NCBI RefSeq assembly: GCF_040822065.1 | Contig: NZ_CP162005.1 | Span: forward strand, 4,154,001 to 4,218,000 | DNA: 64,000 nt | Reading direction: 5' to 3' | Source: Pedobacter sp. WC2423 | GTDB lineage: Bacteria > Bacteroidota > Bacteroidia > Sphingobacteriales > Sphingobacteriaceae | Shown: positions 37,495-46,780 of the stretch, one piece after another | How positions within the stretch are numbered: the stretch's first letter is position 1 | How the letters are laid out: each line of letters opens with the position of its first letter | Program-made: the position numbers and the translations under genes | The notes under the pieces: model-generated | What the model saw: the letters and a program-made list of their open reading frames with translations, nothing else | Told to the model about the DNA's origin: nothing | The model's database searches: none

Positions 37495-38058
37495 ATGAAC
37501 GACCTCATAAAGAAACAATTACAAGATGCTCAGGCAACAATGGACAAAGCAATTGCGCATTGTGAAACTGAATTGACTAAAATACGTGCGGGTAAGGCTT
37601 CAGTAGGTATGCTGGATGGAATTATGGTAGACTATTATGGCAGTGCAACTGGCCTGGCTCAGGTAGCGAGTTTAACTACTCCTGATGCACGTACTATTTT
37701 GGTTCAGCCGTGGGAAAAAAACATGTTAGTTCCAATCGAACGCGCAATTATGGAAGCTAACATTGGTATCAATCCGCAAAATGATGGTATTGTTATTCGT
37801 CTGGTAGTTCCACCACTAACTGAAGAACGTAGAAAAGACCTGGTTAAAAAGGTTAAAGAAGAAGCAGAACGCGGACGTATCACAGTGCGTAACATCCGTA
37901 AAGACGCCAATGAGAAAATTAAAAAGCTGAAAGGTGAAGGAGTTTCTGATGATGAAATCAAGGCAGGTGAAGGTGAAGTACAGAAAATAACGGATATTTA
38001 TATTGTAAAGGTGGATAAACACGCTGAAGCAAAAGAGAAAGATGTAATGACGGTATAA
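37495..38058 (+). CDS. frr: Ribosome recycling factor
   Basis: 187 aa, full length. With EF-G it splits post-termination ribosomes. It shows the long three-helix bundle with the conserved LTKIRAGKAS, QPWEKNMLVPIERAI and VVPPLTEERRKDLVKKVK motifs. 40 bp after pyrH; terminated by the perfect hairpin at 38094. Confidence 0.97.
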   Translation: MNDLIKKQLQDAQATMDKAIAHCETELTKIRAGKASVGMLDGIMVDYYGSATGLAQVASLTTPDARTILVQPWEKNMLVPIERAIMEANIGINPQNDGIVIRLVVPPLTEERRKDLVKKVKEEAERGRITVRNIRKDANEKIKKLKGEGVSDDEIKAGEGEVQKITDIYIVKVDKHAEAKEKDVMTV

Positions 38059-38093
38059 TCCGGATTTGCTCAAATATAATTTAAGAGTAATTA

Positions 38094-38125
38094 AAAGGGA
38101 ATATAGCTTTTGCTATATTCCCTTT
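38094..38125 (+). terminator. Rho-independent terminator after frr
   Basis: AAAGGGAATATAGC and GCTATATTCCCTTT pair perfectly over 14 bp around a TTTT loop. Confidence 0.88.
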
Positions 38126-38153
38126 GTTTATTTTTGCGCTCTATTTTTGCGCC

Positions 38154-39893
38154 ATGAATTTATTAGTACAATATCTTAAAAATTATAAATGGATAGTCTG
38201 TCTTGCACTGGTTCTTGCAGCCATTAACATCGGCTTTTCATTACTTGACCCTTATATCACCGGACGTATTGTAGATAGGTTCATTGAGAAAAAGGATGTG
38301 TTGAGCCGGGATCAGTTCGTCTGGGGTGTTTTAGGCCTGATTGGCCTGGGCGTCGGCGCAGCAATGGTCTCCCGTATTGCAAAGAATTTCCAGGATTATT
38401 TTACCAGCATTATTGTTCAGAAAGTTGGCGCACAGATGTATGCCGATGGCCTTAAACACTCACTGGAATTACCTTACCAGGTTTTTGAAGATCAGCGAAG
38501 CGGAGAAACGCTTGGAATTCTTCAGAAAGTAAGGCTGGATAGCGAGAAATTTATTACTTCTTTCATCAGTATTCTATTTGTCAGTTTGATCGGGATGGTT
38601 TTTGTCATCGTCTATTCCGTTACTGTAAGTTATAAAGTAACCGTAATTTATTTTCTGGCTATTCCGGTGATTAGCTTTGTCAGCTGGTTTTTAAGCCGTA
38701 AAATTAAAGTGATTCAACGTAATATTGTTGCTGAGACTACTGCATTGGCTGGCTCAACAACAGAATCCTTAAGAAATATTGAGCTGGTAAAGAGTTTAGG
38801 GCTTGCCAATCAAGAGATAGACCGCCTGAATAAAACTACCTACAAAATTCTGGGTTTGGAACTCAGAAAGGTTAAATACGTAAGAAGTATGAGTTTTGTA
38901 CAGGGAACCACAGTTAACCTGGTCAGAAGTATTATGGTTGTTGTGCTGTTGATTCTTATTTTTGAAAATACAATCTCAGCAGGTCAGTATTTCTCTTTCC
39001 TGTTTTATTCATTTTTCCTTTTTGGACCTTTGCAGGAATTAGGTAATGTCATTCTTTCCTGGAGAGAAGCAGAAGTTTCTCTGGGTAATTTCAAAAAGAT
39101 ACTGAGTACACCAATTGACAAGAAGCCTTTAAATCCTAAAGTGCTGAACAAAATTGAATCATTGGAATTTTCAGCATTAAATTTCAGACACCTTACTGGA
39201 AAAACAAATGCGCTGAACGGAATTAATTTTAAAGCCAATGATGGAGAGACTATTGCTTTTGTAGGGCCATCAGGTTCAGGAAAAACGACTTTAGTGAAGC
39301 TTTTAGTAGGTCTTTATCAGCCAGAAGTAGGACAAGTATTGTATAATGGTATTTCAAGTAAAGAGATTGATCTGGATCAGCTGAGAGAAAAAATAGGTTT
39401 TGTGACTCAGGATACGCAGCTGTTCTCCGGTACGATCAGGGAAAACCTTCAGTTTGTCCGTCCGGGAGCTACAGACGAAGAATGTTTGCGCGTGATGGAG
39501 CAGGCAGCTTGTCAGACGCTTTTAGCACGGGCAGACAAAGGACTGGATACGGTGATCGGAGAAGGTGGAGTGAAAGTATCCGGCGGTGAAAAACAAAGGC
39601 TCTCTATTGCCAGGGCTTTATTGCGCAGACCAGATATCCTGGTATTTGATGAGGCTACTTCCTCTTTAGATTCCCTGACCGAAGAAGAGATCACTGCTAC
39701 GATCAGAGAAGTTTCAGAATTTACGAATCATATCACGATACTGATTGCACACCGGTTATCAACAATCCGTCATGCAGACCGGATTTATGTACTTGAAAAG
39801 GGTCATATCATCGAACAGGGCAAACATGCAGACCTCTTAGAAGAGAAAGGACTGTATTATGCTATGTGGAGACAGCAGGTAGGAGAAAGATAA
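38154..39893 (+). CDS. ABC transporter, fused membrane and ATPase domains
   Basis: 579 aa from the ATG at 38154 (MNLLVQYLKNYKW); the frame is open to 38124 but those codons overlap the promoter-like TATTTTTG boxes. A half-transporter exporter: six-helix membrane domain (~1-315), then a nucleotide-binding domain with Walker A VGPSGSGKTTL, signature VSGGEKQR, Walker B LVFDEATSSLD and switch IAHRLST. It works as a homodimer at the inner membrane (lipid A/MsbA-like or drug export; not decidable). Convergent with the MFS gene 3 bp away. Confidence 0.92.
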   Translation: MNLLVQYLKNYKWIVCLALVLAAINIGFSLLDPYITGRIVDRFIEKKDVLSRDQFVWGVLGLIGLGVGAAMVSRIAKNFQDYFTSIIVQKVGAQMYADGLKHSLELPYQVFEDQRSGETLGILQKVRLDSEKFITSFISILFVSLIGMVFVIVYSVTVSYKVTVIYFLAIPVISFVSWFLSRKIKVIQRNIVAETTALAGSTTESLRNIELVKSLGLANQEIDRLNKTTYKILGLELRKVKYVRSMSFVQGTTVNLVRSIMVVVLLILIFENTISAGQYFSFLFYSFFLFGPLQELGNVILSWREAEVSLGNFKKILSTPIDKKPLNPKVLNKIESLEFSALNFRHLTGKTNALNGINFKANDGETIAFVGPSGSGKTTLVKLLVGLYQPEVGQVLYNGISSKEIDLDQLREKIGFVTQDTQLFSGTIRENLQFVRPGATDEECLRVMEQAACQTLLARADKGLDTVIGEGGVKVSGGEKQRLSIARALLRRPDILVFDEATSSLDSLTEEEITATIREVSEFTNHITILIAHRLSTIRHADRIYVLEKGHIIEQGKHADLLEEKGLYYAMWRQQVGER

Positions 39894-39896
39894 AGC

Positions 39897-41171
39897 TTAA
39901 ACTGTTTCTTCGTGAATATCCTGTAAGGTGAGGCCAAGCAGACTTTTAGTTTTGGTATAAGTGATACCTGCGATGATTATAGTCATGCAGCCACCAAACA
40001 CCACTGCCGGAACAGTTCTCATTAACTTTGCAGTAAGCCCGGATTCAAAAGCACCGATTTCGTTAGAAGAACCAATAAACATACTATTTACAGCTGATAC
40101 CCGGCCACGCATACGGTCGGGTGTCAGTAATTGCATGATTGTAGACCGGATCAGGACGCTGACGCTATCAAATGCGCCTTCCATGAACAGGAACACTAAA
40201 GTCAGATAGAAGTTCTTAGAAAGGCCGTAACAGATAATACTTGTGCCGAAGCCAACTACAGCTACCAGCAGGTTCCTCCAGGGTTTGTTCATCGGGGAGA
40301 CCCTGGTCATGACCAGCATGGTCAGTACTGCGCCTGCCGAAGCTGCTGCGCGCATAAAACCGAGTCCTTCAGAACCTACCTTTAAAATGTCATTCGCAAA
40401 AACAGGTAATAAAGCAACTGCGCCCCCAAAAAATACGGAGAACAAATCAAGGCTCATTGCACCAAGCATCATTTTACTCTTGAATACGAACTGTACGCCT
40501 TCTGTCAGGCTTTTCATAATACTTTCTTTAGGAATATATTTTGGCGGATGTGATTTCAGGAAAAATACACAGACTAAAGCGATCAGTATAAAAGCGATGA
40601 TTACTGTATAAGTAACCGTGATTCCGTAAAAGCCGTAAACCAGTCCTCCAACAGCAGGCCCCAAAATGGATGCGGCCATATAAGAAGAACTGTTCCAGGT
40701 ACTGGAATTGGGATAAAGTTCTCTGGGAATGGTTATGGCCATTAAAGAAGAAGTAGCCGGGCTAAAGAACCCTCTGGCTATACCTATTCCGAATACCATG
40801 CAATACATAATAGGGATGATATAACTTTCCGGAACATATGGATGCATTTGAGGGGAGGTTGCAATCAGCATGATCAGTGAGCAGATAAAAACGCCCAGAA
40901 ATATTTTCAGTAACAGCCCTCTTTTTTCAGATTTGTCTGCAATATATCCTCCATAGAGTGCAATCCCGATAGCGGGGAGTGCTTCACAAAGACCAACCAG
41001 CCCTAAAGCAAGCGGATCTTTCGTTAAGTGATAAATGTGGAAGCCGATAATTACAGCTTGCATCTGATAGGCAAACGTAAAAAAGAAACGCATACCAAGA
41101 AAAGATCTGAATTCCCTGTAGCGCAGGGCGGCGTAAGGATCTTGTTTATCTACAATTGTGGGACTGTCCAA
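39897..41171 (-). CDS. MFS transporter
   Basis: Major facilitator, about 424 aa if started at the TTG at 41171 (DSPTIVDKQDPYAALRYREFR). I prefer this to the ATG at 41255, because a TACATTTG promoter box (41189-41196) lies between them. About twelve helices; first conserved loop YGGYIADKSEKRGLL (motif A-like) and later MRGRVSAVNSMF. Close to the Bacteroidota MFS group near enterobactin exporter EntS/tetracycline-type proteins; substrate unknown. Confidence 0.85.
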   Translation of the reverse strand: MDSPTIVDKQDPYAALRYREFRSFLGMRFFFTFAYQMQAVIIGFHIYHLTKDPLALGLVGLCEALPAIGIALYGGYIADKSEKRGLLLKIFLGVFICSLIMLIATSPQMHPYVPESYIIPIMYCMVFGIGIARGFFSPATSSLMAITIPRELYPNSSTWNSSSYMAASILGPAVGGLVYGFYGITVTYTVIIAFILIALVCVFFLKSHPPKYIPKESIMKSLTEGVQFVFKSKMMLGAMSLDLFSVFFGGAVALLPVFANDILKVGSEGLGFMRAAASAGAVLTMLVMTRVSPMNKPWRNLLVAVVGFGTSIICYGLSKNFYLTLVFLFMEGAFDSVSVLIRSTIMQLLTPDRMRGRVSAVNSMFIGSSNEIGAFESGLTAKLMRTVPAVVFGGCMTIIIAGITYTKTKSLLGLTLQDIHEETV

Positions 41172-41188
41172 AGGAAAATGATTTGAAA

Positions 41189-41196
41189 CAAATGTA
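41189..41196 (-). promoter_or_regulatory. Possible -7 box of the MFS gene
   Basis: TACATTTG on the minus strand fits TAnnTTTG. It lies 17 nt before the chosen TTG start; the -33 partner is not clear. Confidence 0.4.
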
Positions 41197-41262
41197 TAGT
41201 ATAAGCAAGTCTTTTTGAAATGTAATGTCAAATATGACAAAGCCATATTTGACATTAATAAA

Positions 41263-41895
41263 TTATTTTACAAGATCATAGAAATCCTGATAAGCATGCT
41301 TCATGTTTTCTGCCTGGTTGATGGCAGAAGAAGCTGCAATTCCAAAGATGCCTGTTTCCAGTAAAGCTTCTACATCAGTTAATTTTACACCACCGACAGC
41401 TAATACCGGAAGATCAATTTCTTTTTCTTTTAAAGCTGAAGCAATTTTTGCATAACCTTCCAGGCCTAACCATGGAGCATTATTCGGCTTCGTATCCGTA
41501 TGGCTGAACGGACCACAGCCTGCATAATCGGCGCCTTCTCTGGCTAACCTGAGTAATCCTTCTAAGGTATTGGAAGAACCGCCAATAGTAATGTCTTCTC
41601 CTAACTGCTCACGCAATGCACTGAAATCGGCATCCATGTCTTCGATATGAAAACCCTGTATATCTGCTTTTCTGTTCAAATGAATGTGATTGGTTACAAT
41701 CAGTGTTGCGCCCCAGTCATCACAAATTTCTGCGATGGCATGAATATCCTTTAAAAGAGCTTCGTCATCCTTAGTCAAACAACGGTATTGAACCCACTTG
41801 GCGCCTGCTTCACAAGCAATTTGTGCCTGTTCAATATGCGTTAAGGCATCAATATCATGTGTGATAAACTGAAGCTTTTCGATGAATTTTTTCAT
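41263..41895 (-). CDS. thiE: Thiamine phosphate synthase
   Basis: 210 aa, TIM-barrel that joins HMP-PP and thiazole-P to make thiamine phosphate. Motifs: KWVQYRCL (substrate lysine/arginine region), FHIEDMD, GADYAGCGPFSHTDTKPN (the G-PIF-T-TK loop) and VLAVGGVKLTDV. It lies 37 bp downstream of the TPP-riboswitch-controlled receptor gene on the same strand and so is probably under that riboswitch. No thiC, thiG or thiD is next to it, so the window shows only part of the pathway. Confidence 0.9.
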   Translation of the reverse strand: MKKFIEKLQFITHDIDALTHIEQAQIACEAGAKWVQYRCLTKDDEALLKDIHAIAEICDDWGATLIVTNHIHLNRKADIQGFHIEDMDADFSALREQLGEDITIGGSSNTLEGLLRLAREGADYAGCGPFSHTDTKPNNAPWLGLEGYAKIASALKEKEIDLPVLAVGGVKLTDVEALLETGIFGIAASSAINQAENMKHAYQDFYDLVK

Positions 41896-41932
41896 GAGTT
41901 TATATCTTATTAAAATTTTCTAAAGTTAAATC

Positions 41933-44383
41933 TTAAAACTTAACATTTAAGGATAATAATAAGTTGGTTCCTGCCTGCGGGAAATAGAAATTCTCTGTTA
42001 CACGGTTACCACCACTATAAGATCCATAGGTATATCCATTACTCTCATACTTTTTATCCAGAATGTTGTTAACCAGTAAACCGATGTTCATATTTTTCAC
42101 CCCTTTAAAGCTGAAATCATAACCTAAACGGACATTGTTTACCCAGTACCCATTCAACTTTCTGCCTTCATTCTGTGTATTGTCCATATACTGTTTGCTC
42201 ACGTACTTGCTTTGTAAAGCTACAGCGAAACTGGTAAACGGTTTATAAACCAGCTCCCCGAATAATACCGCATCCGGTGAAAAAGAAATAGTAGTATTCG
42301 TGTAATTGTAGGTATCCTCTTTTTTCGTATCATAATTATAAATGAACTCAGAGAAGTCTTTAATTTTATTTCTGCTCCATGCAGCATTGGCATTCATCAG
42401 AAAATGACGGCTTAAAGTATAGGATCCATCAAATTCAACTCCAATTCTGGAACTGTTAGGAACATTCTGACGGATCGGAGCACCCACATCACTTAGCTTT
42501 CCGGTAACTACCAGCTGATCTTTGTAGAACATGCCATATACGTTTACGCCCGCACTGTATTGTGCATCTTTGATCCGGTATCCGGCTTCTGCATTATACA
42601 ACCTTTCAGGATGTGGAAGAGTACCCACATTTGCATTCACATAATCATCGCGGTTACCCTCCTTGTTGGCAATACTTAAAGAAGCATAGAGATTGCTTTT
42701 TGGATTTAAAAAGTAAGATGCACCAAGTTTAGGATTGAAGAAGTTCAGCTTATCATGGATATTTAAAGGCAATAAATCATTGTCATTACCTGTGATATCG
42801 TAATTCAATCTTCTGTATTGCAGGTCTGCAAATAAGTTCAGTTTTTCAACTGGGCTGTAAGAAACCTTCGCAAAAATATTGAAATCATTTTTATTTCCGT
42901 CTCCATCATAATAATGATCAGAGTTATTCAGGTTCGAAGAGGTTTGTGACCAGTTGATTTGCCCGTAATGTTGCCCGCGGTATTGGTTATAAGCACCACC
43001 TACTGTGAAATTGAGTTGAGAAGACGCTTTGTAATTGAAACTGTAAGTTGCGCCGTAAAAATTATTGTTTAACCAGCGTCTGCGGACAAGATCCGTTATC
43101 AATACTGGTGCGCCGTTAATAATCGGGTTCTCTAAGCCATAATCGGCAAATTTTTGTTTTGCTTTAAACTCTTCATAATAGCCTCTTCCATAAGTGTAAT
43201 GTAAGGCCCCATTAAAAGAGAACCTGTCATTAAACTGTTTCGCATACAATACCTGGTAATGATCCTGCCAGTAGTTATCATTTTGATCTTTGTATAAGAA
43301 TGAATTGTACTTCCTGTTATCTGCAGTTAATAAGTTTGTCGCATCAGCTCCGGTTATCTCATTTCTTGCGATATAATCATTGATCCCCTGCACATCACCT
43401 CTTAACTTCGATTCGGGAACACCATTCCAGGACTGGTAAGTTTTCTCTGAACCAGAAAAGACATTGATCCGTAACAGATCAGTTTTGCCATGATAGGCGC
43501 CAGACAGGAAATAAGATTTTAATAAGGATGCGCCACGGTCTACAAAACCATCAGATTGTATCCGGGACAAACGGCCATCAAAACTGAATTTATTATCAAT
43601 CAATCCTGTTCCGATTTTCACTGTGTTTTTTAAAGTGTTGAAAGAACCATAGGTACTGTTAACTTCTGCATAAGGTTCTAAACCTGGTGCAGAGGTCTGT
43701 ATGTTCAGGCTTCCGCCAAAGGCACCTGCACCATTTGTAGAAGTTCCCACGCCACGCTGAATCTGAATACTCTCTACTGAGGAAGCAAAATCAGGCATAT
43801 TTACCCAGAATGAACCTTGACTTTCCGCATCATTTAAAGGAATTCCGTTAACTGTAACGTTGACCCTTGTCGCATCACTCCCCCTGATCCGGATACCTGT
43901 GTAACCTACTCCGGTTCCTGCATCAGAAGTAACCACCACACCTGGCGTATTGTTGATGATGAAAGGTAAATCCTGTCCGAAATTATTGGCTTCAATATCA
44001 GATTTGCTGACATTCTTATAAGTCGTACCTGACTTTTCTGTAGCCCTTGTCGCCATGACAATAACTTCATCTGCAAGATATGCTGAAGGCTCCAGGGTGA
44101 AATCGATATGCTGATCTCCATTGACTTCAATAGTTTTGTGCTGTGTTTCATAACCAACAAAACTTACGGTCAGCACATACTTACCCGCTTTAACATTTTT
44201 AAGCTCATATGCTCCCTGAGCATTGCTGCTGGAACCAATATTAGTGTTTTTTAAGCTGACACTTGCTCCTGGTAAACTGGTCTGTTTTGTTTTTTCGGAA
44301 ACTGATCCCGAAATTGTGAATTGCGCGCTGGCAAATACTGGTAAAAGGAACACAGCTATAACTGCGATCAATAATGTTTTCAA
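41933..44383 (-). CDS. TonB-dependent receptor, probable thiamine uptake
   Basis: 816 aa. Signal peptide (cut near ASAQF), CarboxypepD_reg-like domain (~20-105, TISGSVSEKTKQTSLPGASV), plug (~115-230, GVGYTGIRIRGSDATRVNVTVNGIPLNDAE), beta-barrel ending in Phe (LLSLNVKF). Unlike SusC there is no SusD partner. The TPP riboswitch in its leader makes thiamine or a phosphate ester the likely ligand; receptors of this type in Bacteroidota were linked to TPP riboswitches in comparative studies. thiE follows in the same unit. Confidence 0.9.
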   Translation of the reverse strand: MKTLLIAVIAVFLLPVFASAQFTISGSVSEKTKQTSLPGASVSLKNTNIGSSSNAQGAYELKNVKAGKYVLTVSFVGYETQHKTIEVNGDQHIDFTLEPSAYLADEVIVMATRATEKSGTTYKNVSKSDIEANNFGQDLPFIINNTPGVVVTSDAGTGVGYTGIRIRGSDATRVNVTVNGIPLNDAESQGSFWVNMPDFASSVESIQIQRGVGTSTNGAGAFGGSLNIQTSAPGLEPYAEVNSTYGSFNTLKNTVKIGTGLIDNKFSFDGRLSRIQSDGFVDRGASLLKSYFLSGAYHGKTDLLRINVFSGSEKTYQSWNGVPESKLRGDVQGINDYIARNEITGADATNLLTADNRKYNSFLYKDQNDNYWQDHYQVLYAKQFNDRFSFNGALHYTYGRGYYEEFKAKQKFADYGLENPIINGAPVLITDLVRRRWLNNNFYGATYSFNYKASSQLNFTVGGAYNQYRGQHYGQINWSQTSSNLNNSDHYYDGDGNKNDFNIFAKVSYSPVEKLNLFADLQYRRLNYDITGNDNDLLPLNIHDKLNFFNPKLGASYFLNPKSNLYASLSIANKEGNRDDYVNANVGTLPHPERLYNAEAGYRIKDAQYSAGVNVYGMFYKDQLVVTGKLSDVGAPIRQNVPNSSRIGVEFDGSYTLSRHFLMNANAAWSRNKIKDFSEFIYNYDTKKEDTYNYTNTTISFSPDAVLFGELVYKPFTSFAVALQSKYVSKQYMDNTQNEGRKLNGYWVNNVRLGYDFSFKGVKNMNIGLLVNNILDKKYESNGYTYGSYSGGNRVTENFYFPQAGTNLLLSLNVKF

Positions 44384-44456
44384 TTTGCTACTGTTTTTTT
44401 AGTAAAACCTGTTGTACATAGGGCTAATACAACATAATTAAACTCCATAACTCCAA

Positions 44457-44576
44457 TCCCTCCGCCGGCATTACCCGGATCAGGTGCATATTTGAATCGC
44501 GTGAAATCAATTAAGCGCTCAAATAATGGGTATGATCTCAGCCTGTCTTTGTGTTTTTTACAAAACAAGGCACCCC
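44457..44576 (-). ncRNA. TPP riboswitch (THI element)
   Basis: On the minus strand GGGGTGCC (from 44576), CAGGCTGAGATCATACCC, and then ACCTGATCCGGGTAATGCC and GGCGGAGGGA (to 44457) match the conserved TPP-aptamer core in order, with a variable middle arm. The receptor start is 74 nt beyond the aptamer. A small stem GTTGTA...TACAAC lies in the expression platform but has no strong T-tract, so control may be at translation. Confidence 0.94.
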
Positions 44577-44637
44577 TTTTGATATCGGCAAATGTATAAA
44601 ATATTTTAGATATAGCAATTTAACAACACATGTACCG

Positions 44638-44790
44638 CTATTCTATATCTTCTTTCTCGCTTTGTGCATTCGTATATCCTTGTGAATATTTGATACTTCC
44701 CCAGGCGGTTAACATCGTAATGATATCTTCATCTTTAATCGGGCCGGTTAGCTGACTTTTACAATAGTCTAAAAATTCTGTTTCGTTCAT
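44638..44790 (-). CDS. 50-aa acidic protein, unknown function
   Basis: A short ORF from ATG at 44790 to TAG at 44638: MNETEFLDYCKSQLTGPIKD at the start, then DEDIITMLTAWGSIKYSQGY and an acidic end. It begins 9 bp after the NadR-like gene and so is likely in that operon. No known domain. It stops about 60 bp before the riboswitch. Real by position, start and clean length, but untested by homology. Confidence 0.6.
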   Translation of the reverse strand: MNETEFLDYCKSQLTGPIKDEDIITMLTAWGSIKYSQGYTNAQSEKEDIE

Positions 44791-44799
44791 TTCGTATGC

Positions 44800-45321
44800 T
44801 TATTTTGTTTCCAAAAATTTATCTATTGCTGTAATCGCATTTTGTAATCTGTCTTCAATGCCGCTAATCACAACATAGTCTGCACCAAGGTTTTTCAATT
44901 CTTTATGCCATATCGCCATAAAATGTTCGCGCATATGCGGAAAATCGCGCTGCGGATCTTCCTGCCATGGCAAATCAATATTCAGCAGTAAGTAATGATC
45001 ATAGGTTCTCAATGGCAGCGCATCCAGTACAAGCTGAGGAGTCTCACCCAGCATCTCATCGCTCCATATTTTAACCGTTAAAAATGTGGTGTCACAGAAA
45101 ATCAGCTCCTGTTCTGCAATAGCCAGGATCGATTCTTCAAGTGCCTGTTGTCCATGAAACATATTAACTTCATCCTGCATGGTACAAGGAGCTGTTAATG
45201 CCGCACAATAATACCTTGCAAACTCAGGTACCCAAAGCGTATGGTAATGTTTGGCCAGTAATTTTGTGAGTGTTGACTTTCCTGTACTTTCAGGGCCAAC
45301 GATAGCTATTTTTTTAGTCAT
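44800..45321 (-). CDS. NadR/Ttd14-like AAA family nucleotide kinase
   Basis: 173 aa with Walker A GPESTGKST (about 9-17), a Walker B-like LIFCDTTFLTVKIW and lid/arginine region (DPQRDFPHMREHF). Resembles the ribosylnicotinamide-kinase domain of NadR. It overlaps the PnuC-type transporter gene by 8 bp, a pair seen in vitamin salvage: the transporter imports nicotinamide riboside (or thiamine) and the kinase traps it by phosphorylation. Substrate is inference. Confidence 0.85.
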   Translation of the reverse strand: MTKKIAIVGPESTGKSTLTKLLAKHYHTLWVPEFARYYCAALTAPCTMQDEVNMFHGQQALEESILAIAEQELIFCDTTFLTVKIWSDEMLGETPQLVLDALPLRTYDHYLLLNIDLPWQEDPQRDFPHMREHFMAIWHKELKNLGADYVVISGIEDRLQNAITAIDKFLETK

Positions 45322-45955
45322 GACTTTTCAATGTAATTTCTGTTTCCACTGTTGATTTTTTCCATTCCTGGTAACCCACCCAGGCGATATAAACATATAA
45401 AGCATACATAATTGCAGTAGCATAAAGGTCTTTTGAAATATAAATGCCCACGTAAATGATATCAACAAAAATCCAGATCAGCCAGTTTTGCAATACTTTT
45501 CTGGCGAGGAATATTTGAGCGACCAGGCTGCATGCCGTACAAAAACTATCCAGAAATGGATAAGATGCCTTAGTAAAGTAATGCAGTAAAGTACCGGGGA
45601 GAATAGTCAGCAGGAGGACTGCCAGCGCAGATAAAGCTATCTCCTTGTTTGTAATCAAGCTGACTGGTCTGGAAGATTCAGGGTTATTACTGTTTTTACT
45701 CCAGAAATACCAGCCATAGGCATTGGTTACTAAGAAATAGACTTGCAAACCCATGTCTGAGTATAATTTTCTTTCAAAAAAGATAAAAATATAAATCAGT
45801 ACACTGATAATAGCAAGAGGCCAGTTCAGAATATTATTTTTTGCTGCCAGCCATACACAAAGTGTTCCTGTAATGACGCCACACCATTCCAGCCGGCTTG
45901 TTATCTTAAAAAAATGAATAATACTTTCCCTGACTACATCAACTAGAGCTACCAT
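45314..45955 (-). CDS. PnuC-family vitamin transporter
   Basis: 213 aa, seven hydrophobic helices. Motifs: EWCGVITGTLCVWLAAKNNILNWP and the YLVTNAYGWYFW segment, common in PnuC/PnuT. PnuC imports nicotinamide riboside, PnuT thiamine; the paired NadR-like kinase favours the first, the neighbouring TPP riboswitch the second. The riboswitch lies downstream on the same strand, so it does not directly control this gene. I leave the substrate open. Confidence 0.88.
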   Translation of the reverse strand: MVALVDVVRESIIHFFKITSRLEWCGVITGTLCVWLAAKNNILNWPLAIISVLIYIFIFFERKLYSDMGLQVYFLVTNAYGWYFWSKNSNNPESSRPVSLITNKEIALSALAVLLLTILPGTLLHYFTKASYPFLDSFCTACSLVAQIFLARKVLQNWLIWIFVDIIYVGIYISKDLYATAIMYALYVYIAWVGYQEWKKSTVETEITLKSHD

Positions 45956-46044
45956 GGGTCAAATGTAAAAAAATCCGGCAGAGATGAACATCCCAGGCGG
46001 TATTTTTAAACTAAACAAAAGAATACCTGATACTGAGGTTATGA

Positions 46045-46569
46045 TCAATTTTTACTGGCAGGTGAAGAGCTGAAGCTCAAAGAAGTTCTGACACTCACAT
46101 CTGTGGTTAAATTTTCTCTTAATACATATTCCAATCGCACTTTCAGGCTGTTGCCTTTAATGAACTTATCAACAAAACGTGAATTGTCAATGTCCAGGAC
46201 CAAAGAAGACCCGATATGTTCTGATACGTCATTTCTTGAGGCGACCATGACTTCGCCACTGTTTCCGTTGGAAATAAAAATTTTAATGGATTTAAACATA
46301 CCCATGCTTTTATCATTCGGATCGGAAGCAATAATCCTTGCAGATGCAATTCTGATATCCCTGACATAATCATTTCCACTCTGATTGCCTATTACCTCGT
46401 CAAAGCTGCCGGCGGTACTGGTCACAGAAGCTACTGTATCTGATTTTGAAGATTTGGGAATAACCAGGGTAGCAGTATATGGGAAACTGGATTTGATAAT
46501 GGATTGAACAGTTCCGCATCCGCTTAATAAGATAACAGCAGCAAAGACTGTAAATAATAATTTCTTCAT
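46045..46569 (-). CDS. Predicted lipoprotein, unknown function
   Basis: 174 aa with lipobox Cys18 (ILLSGCGTV). The rest is beta-rich and polar; no family recognised. A short hydrophobic segment is absent after the signal. Monocistronic by spacing (89 bp from the PnuC gene, divergent-facing 303 bp from carB). Confidence 0.75.
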   Translation of the reverse strand: MKKLLFTVFAAVILLSGCGTVQSIIKSSFPYTATLVIPKSSKSDTVASVTSTAGSFDEVIGNQSGNDYVRDIRIASARIIASDPNDKSMGMFKSIKIFISNGNSGEVMVASRNDVSEHIGSSLVLDIDNSRFVDKFIKGNSLKVRLEYVLRENLTTDVSVRTSLSFSSSPASKN

Positions 46570-46749
46570 CGTTTTATAAGGTATAACAGCGTCAGGTATT
46601 TTCTAATTAACGCATAAAAGTTGTTCAAAGTACGCTAATAGAAATCAAAACGCTTCCGGAGTTTAATAATCCCATTTTTTAACTGCAATTATTACTGACT
46701 TTATTTAATAATTTCTTTTAAAAAGCTTAATTATTACGCGCTAATGATG

Positions 46750-46757
46750 TATCTTTG
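46750..46757 (+). promoter_or_regulatory. Promoter -7 box of carB
   Basis: TATCTTTG fits TAnnTTTG exactly and is followed by GCATCCCGAC; the -33 element is weak (no clear TTTG 19-21 nt upstream). The predicted leader is about 110 nt. Confidence 0.55.
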
Positions 46758-46758
46758 C

Positions 46759-46780
46759 ATCCCGACAGAACAGTCGGGAT
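46759..46780 (+). other. Leader hairpin at the predicted 5' end of carB mRNA
   Basis: ATCCCGAC (46759-46766) pairs perfectly with GTCGGGAT (46773-46780) around AGAACA; it begins at or next to the predicted transcription start. The same layout occurs in the rplM leader. Confidence 0.6.

Noticed and set aside
44380..44568. 62-aa minus-strand ORF over the riboswitch
   Set aside because: It lies wholly on the conserved TPP aptamer and leader; the sequence is explained by RNA structure.
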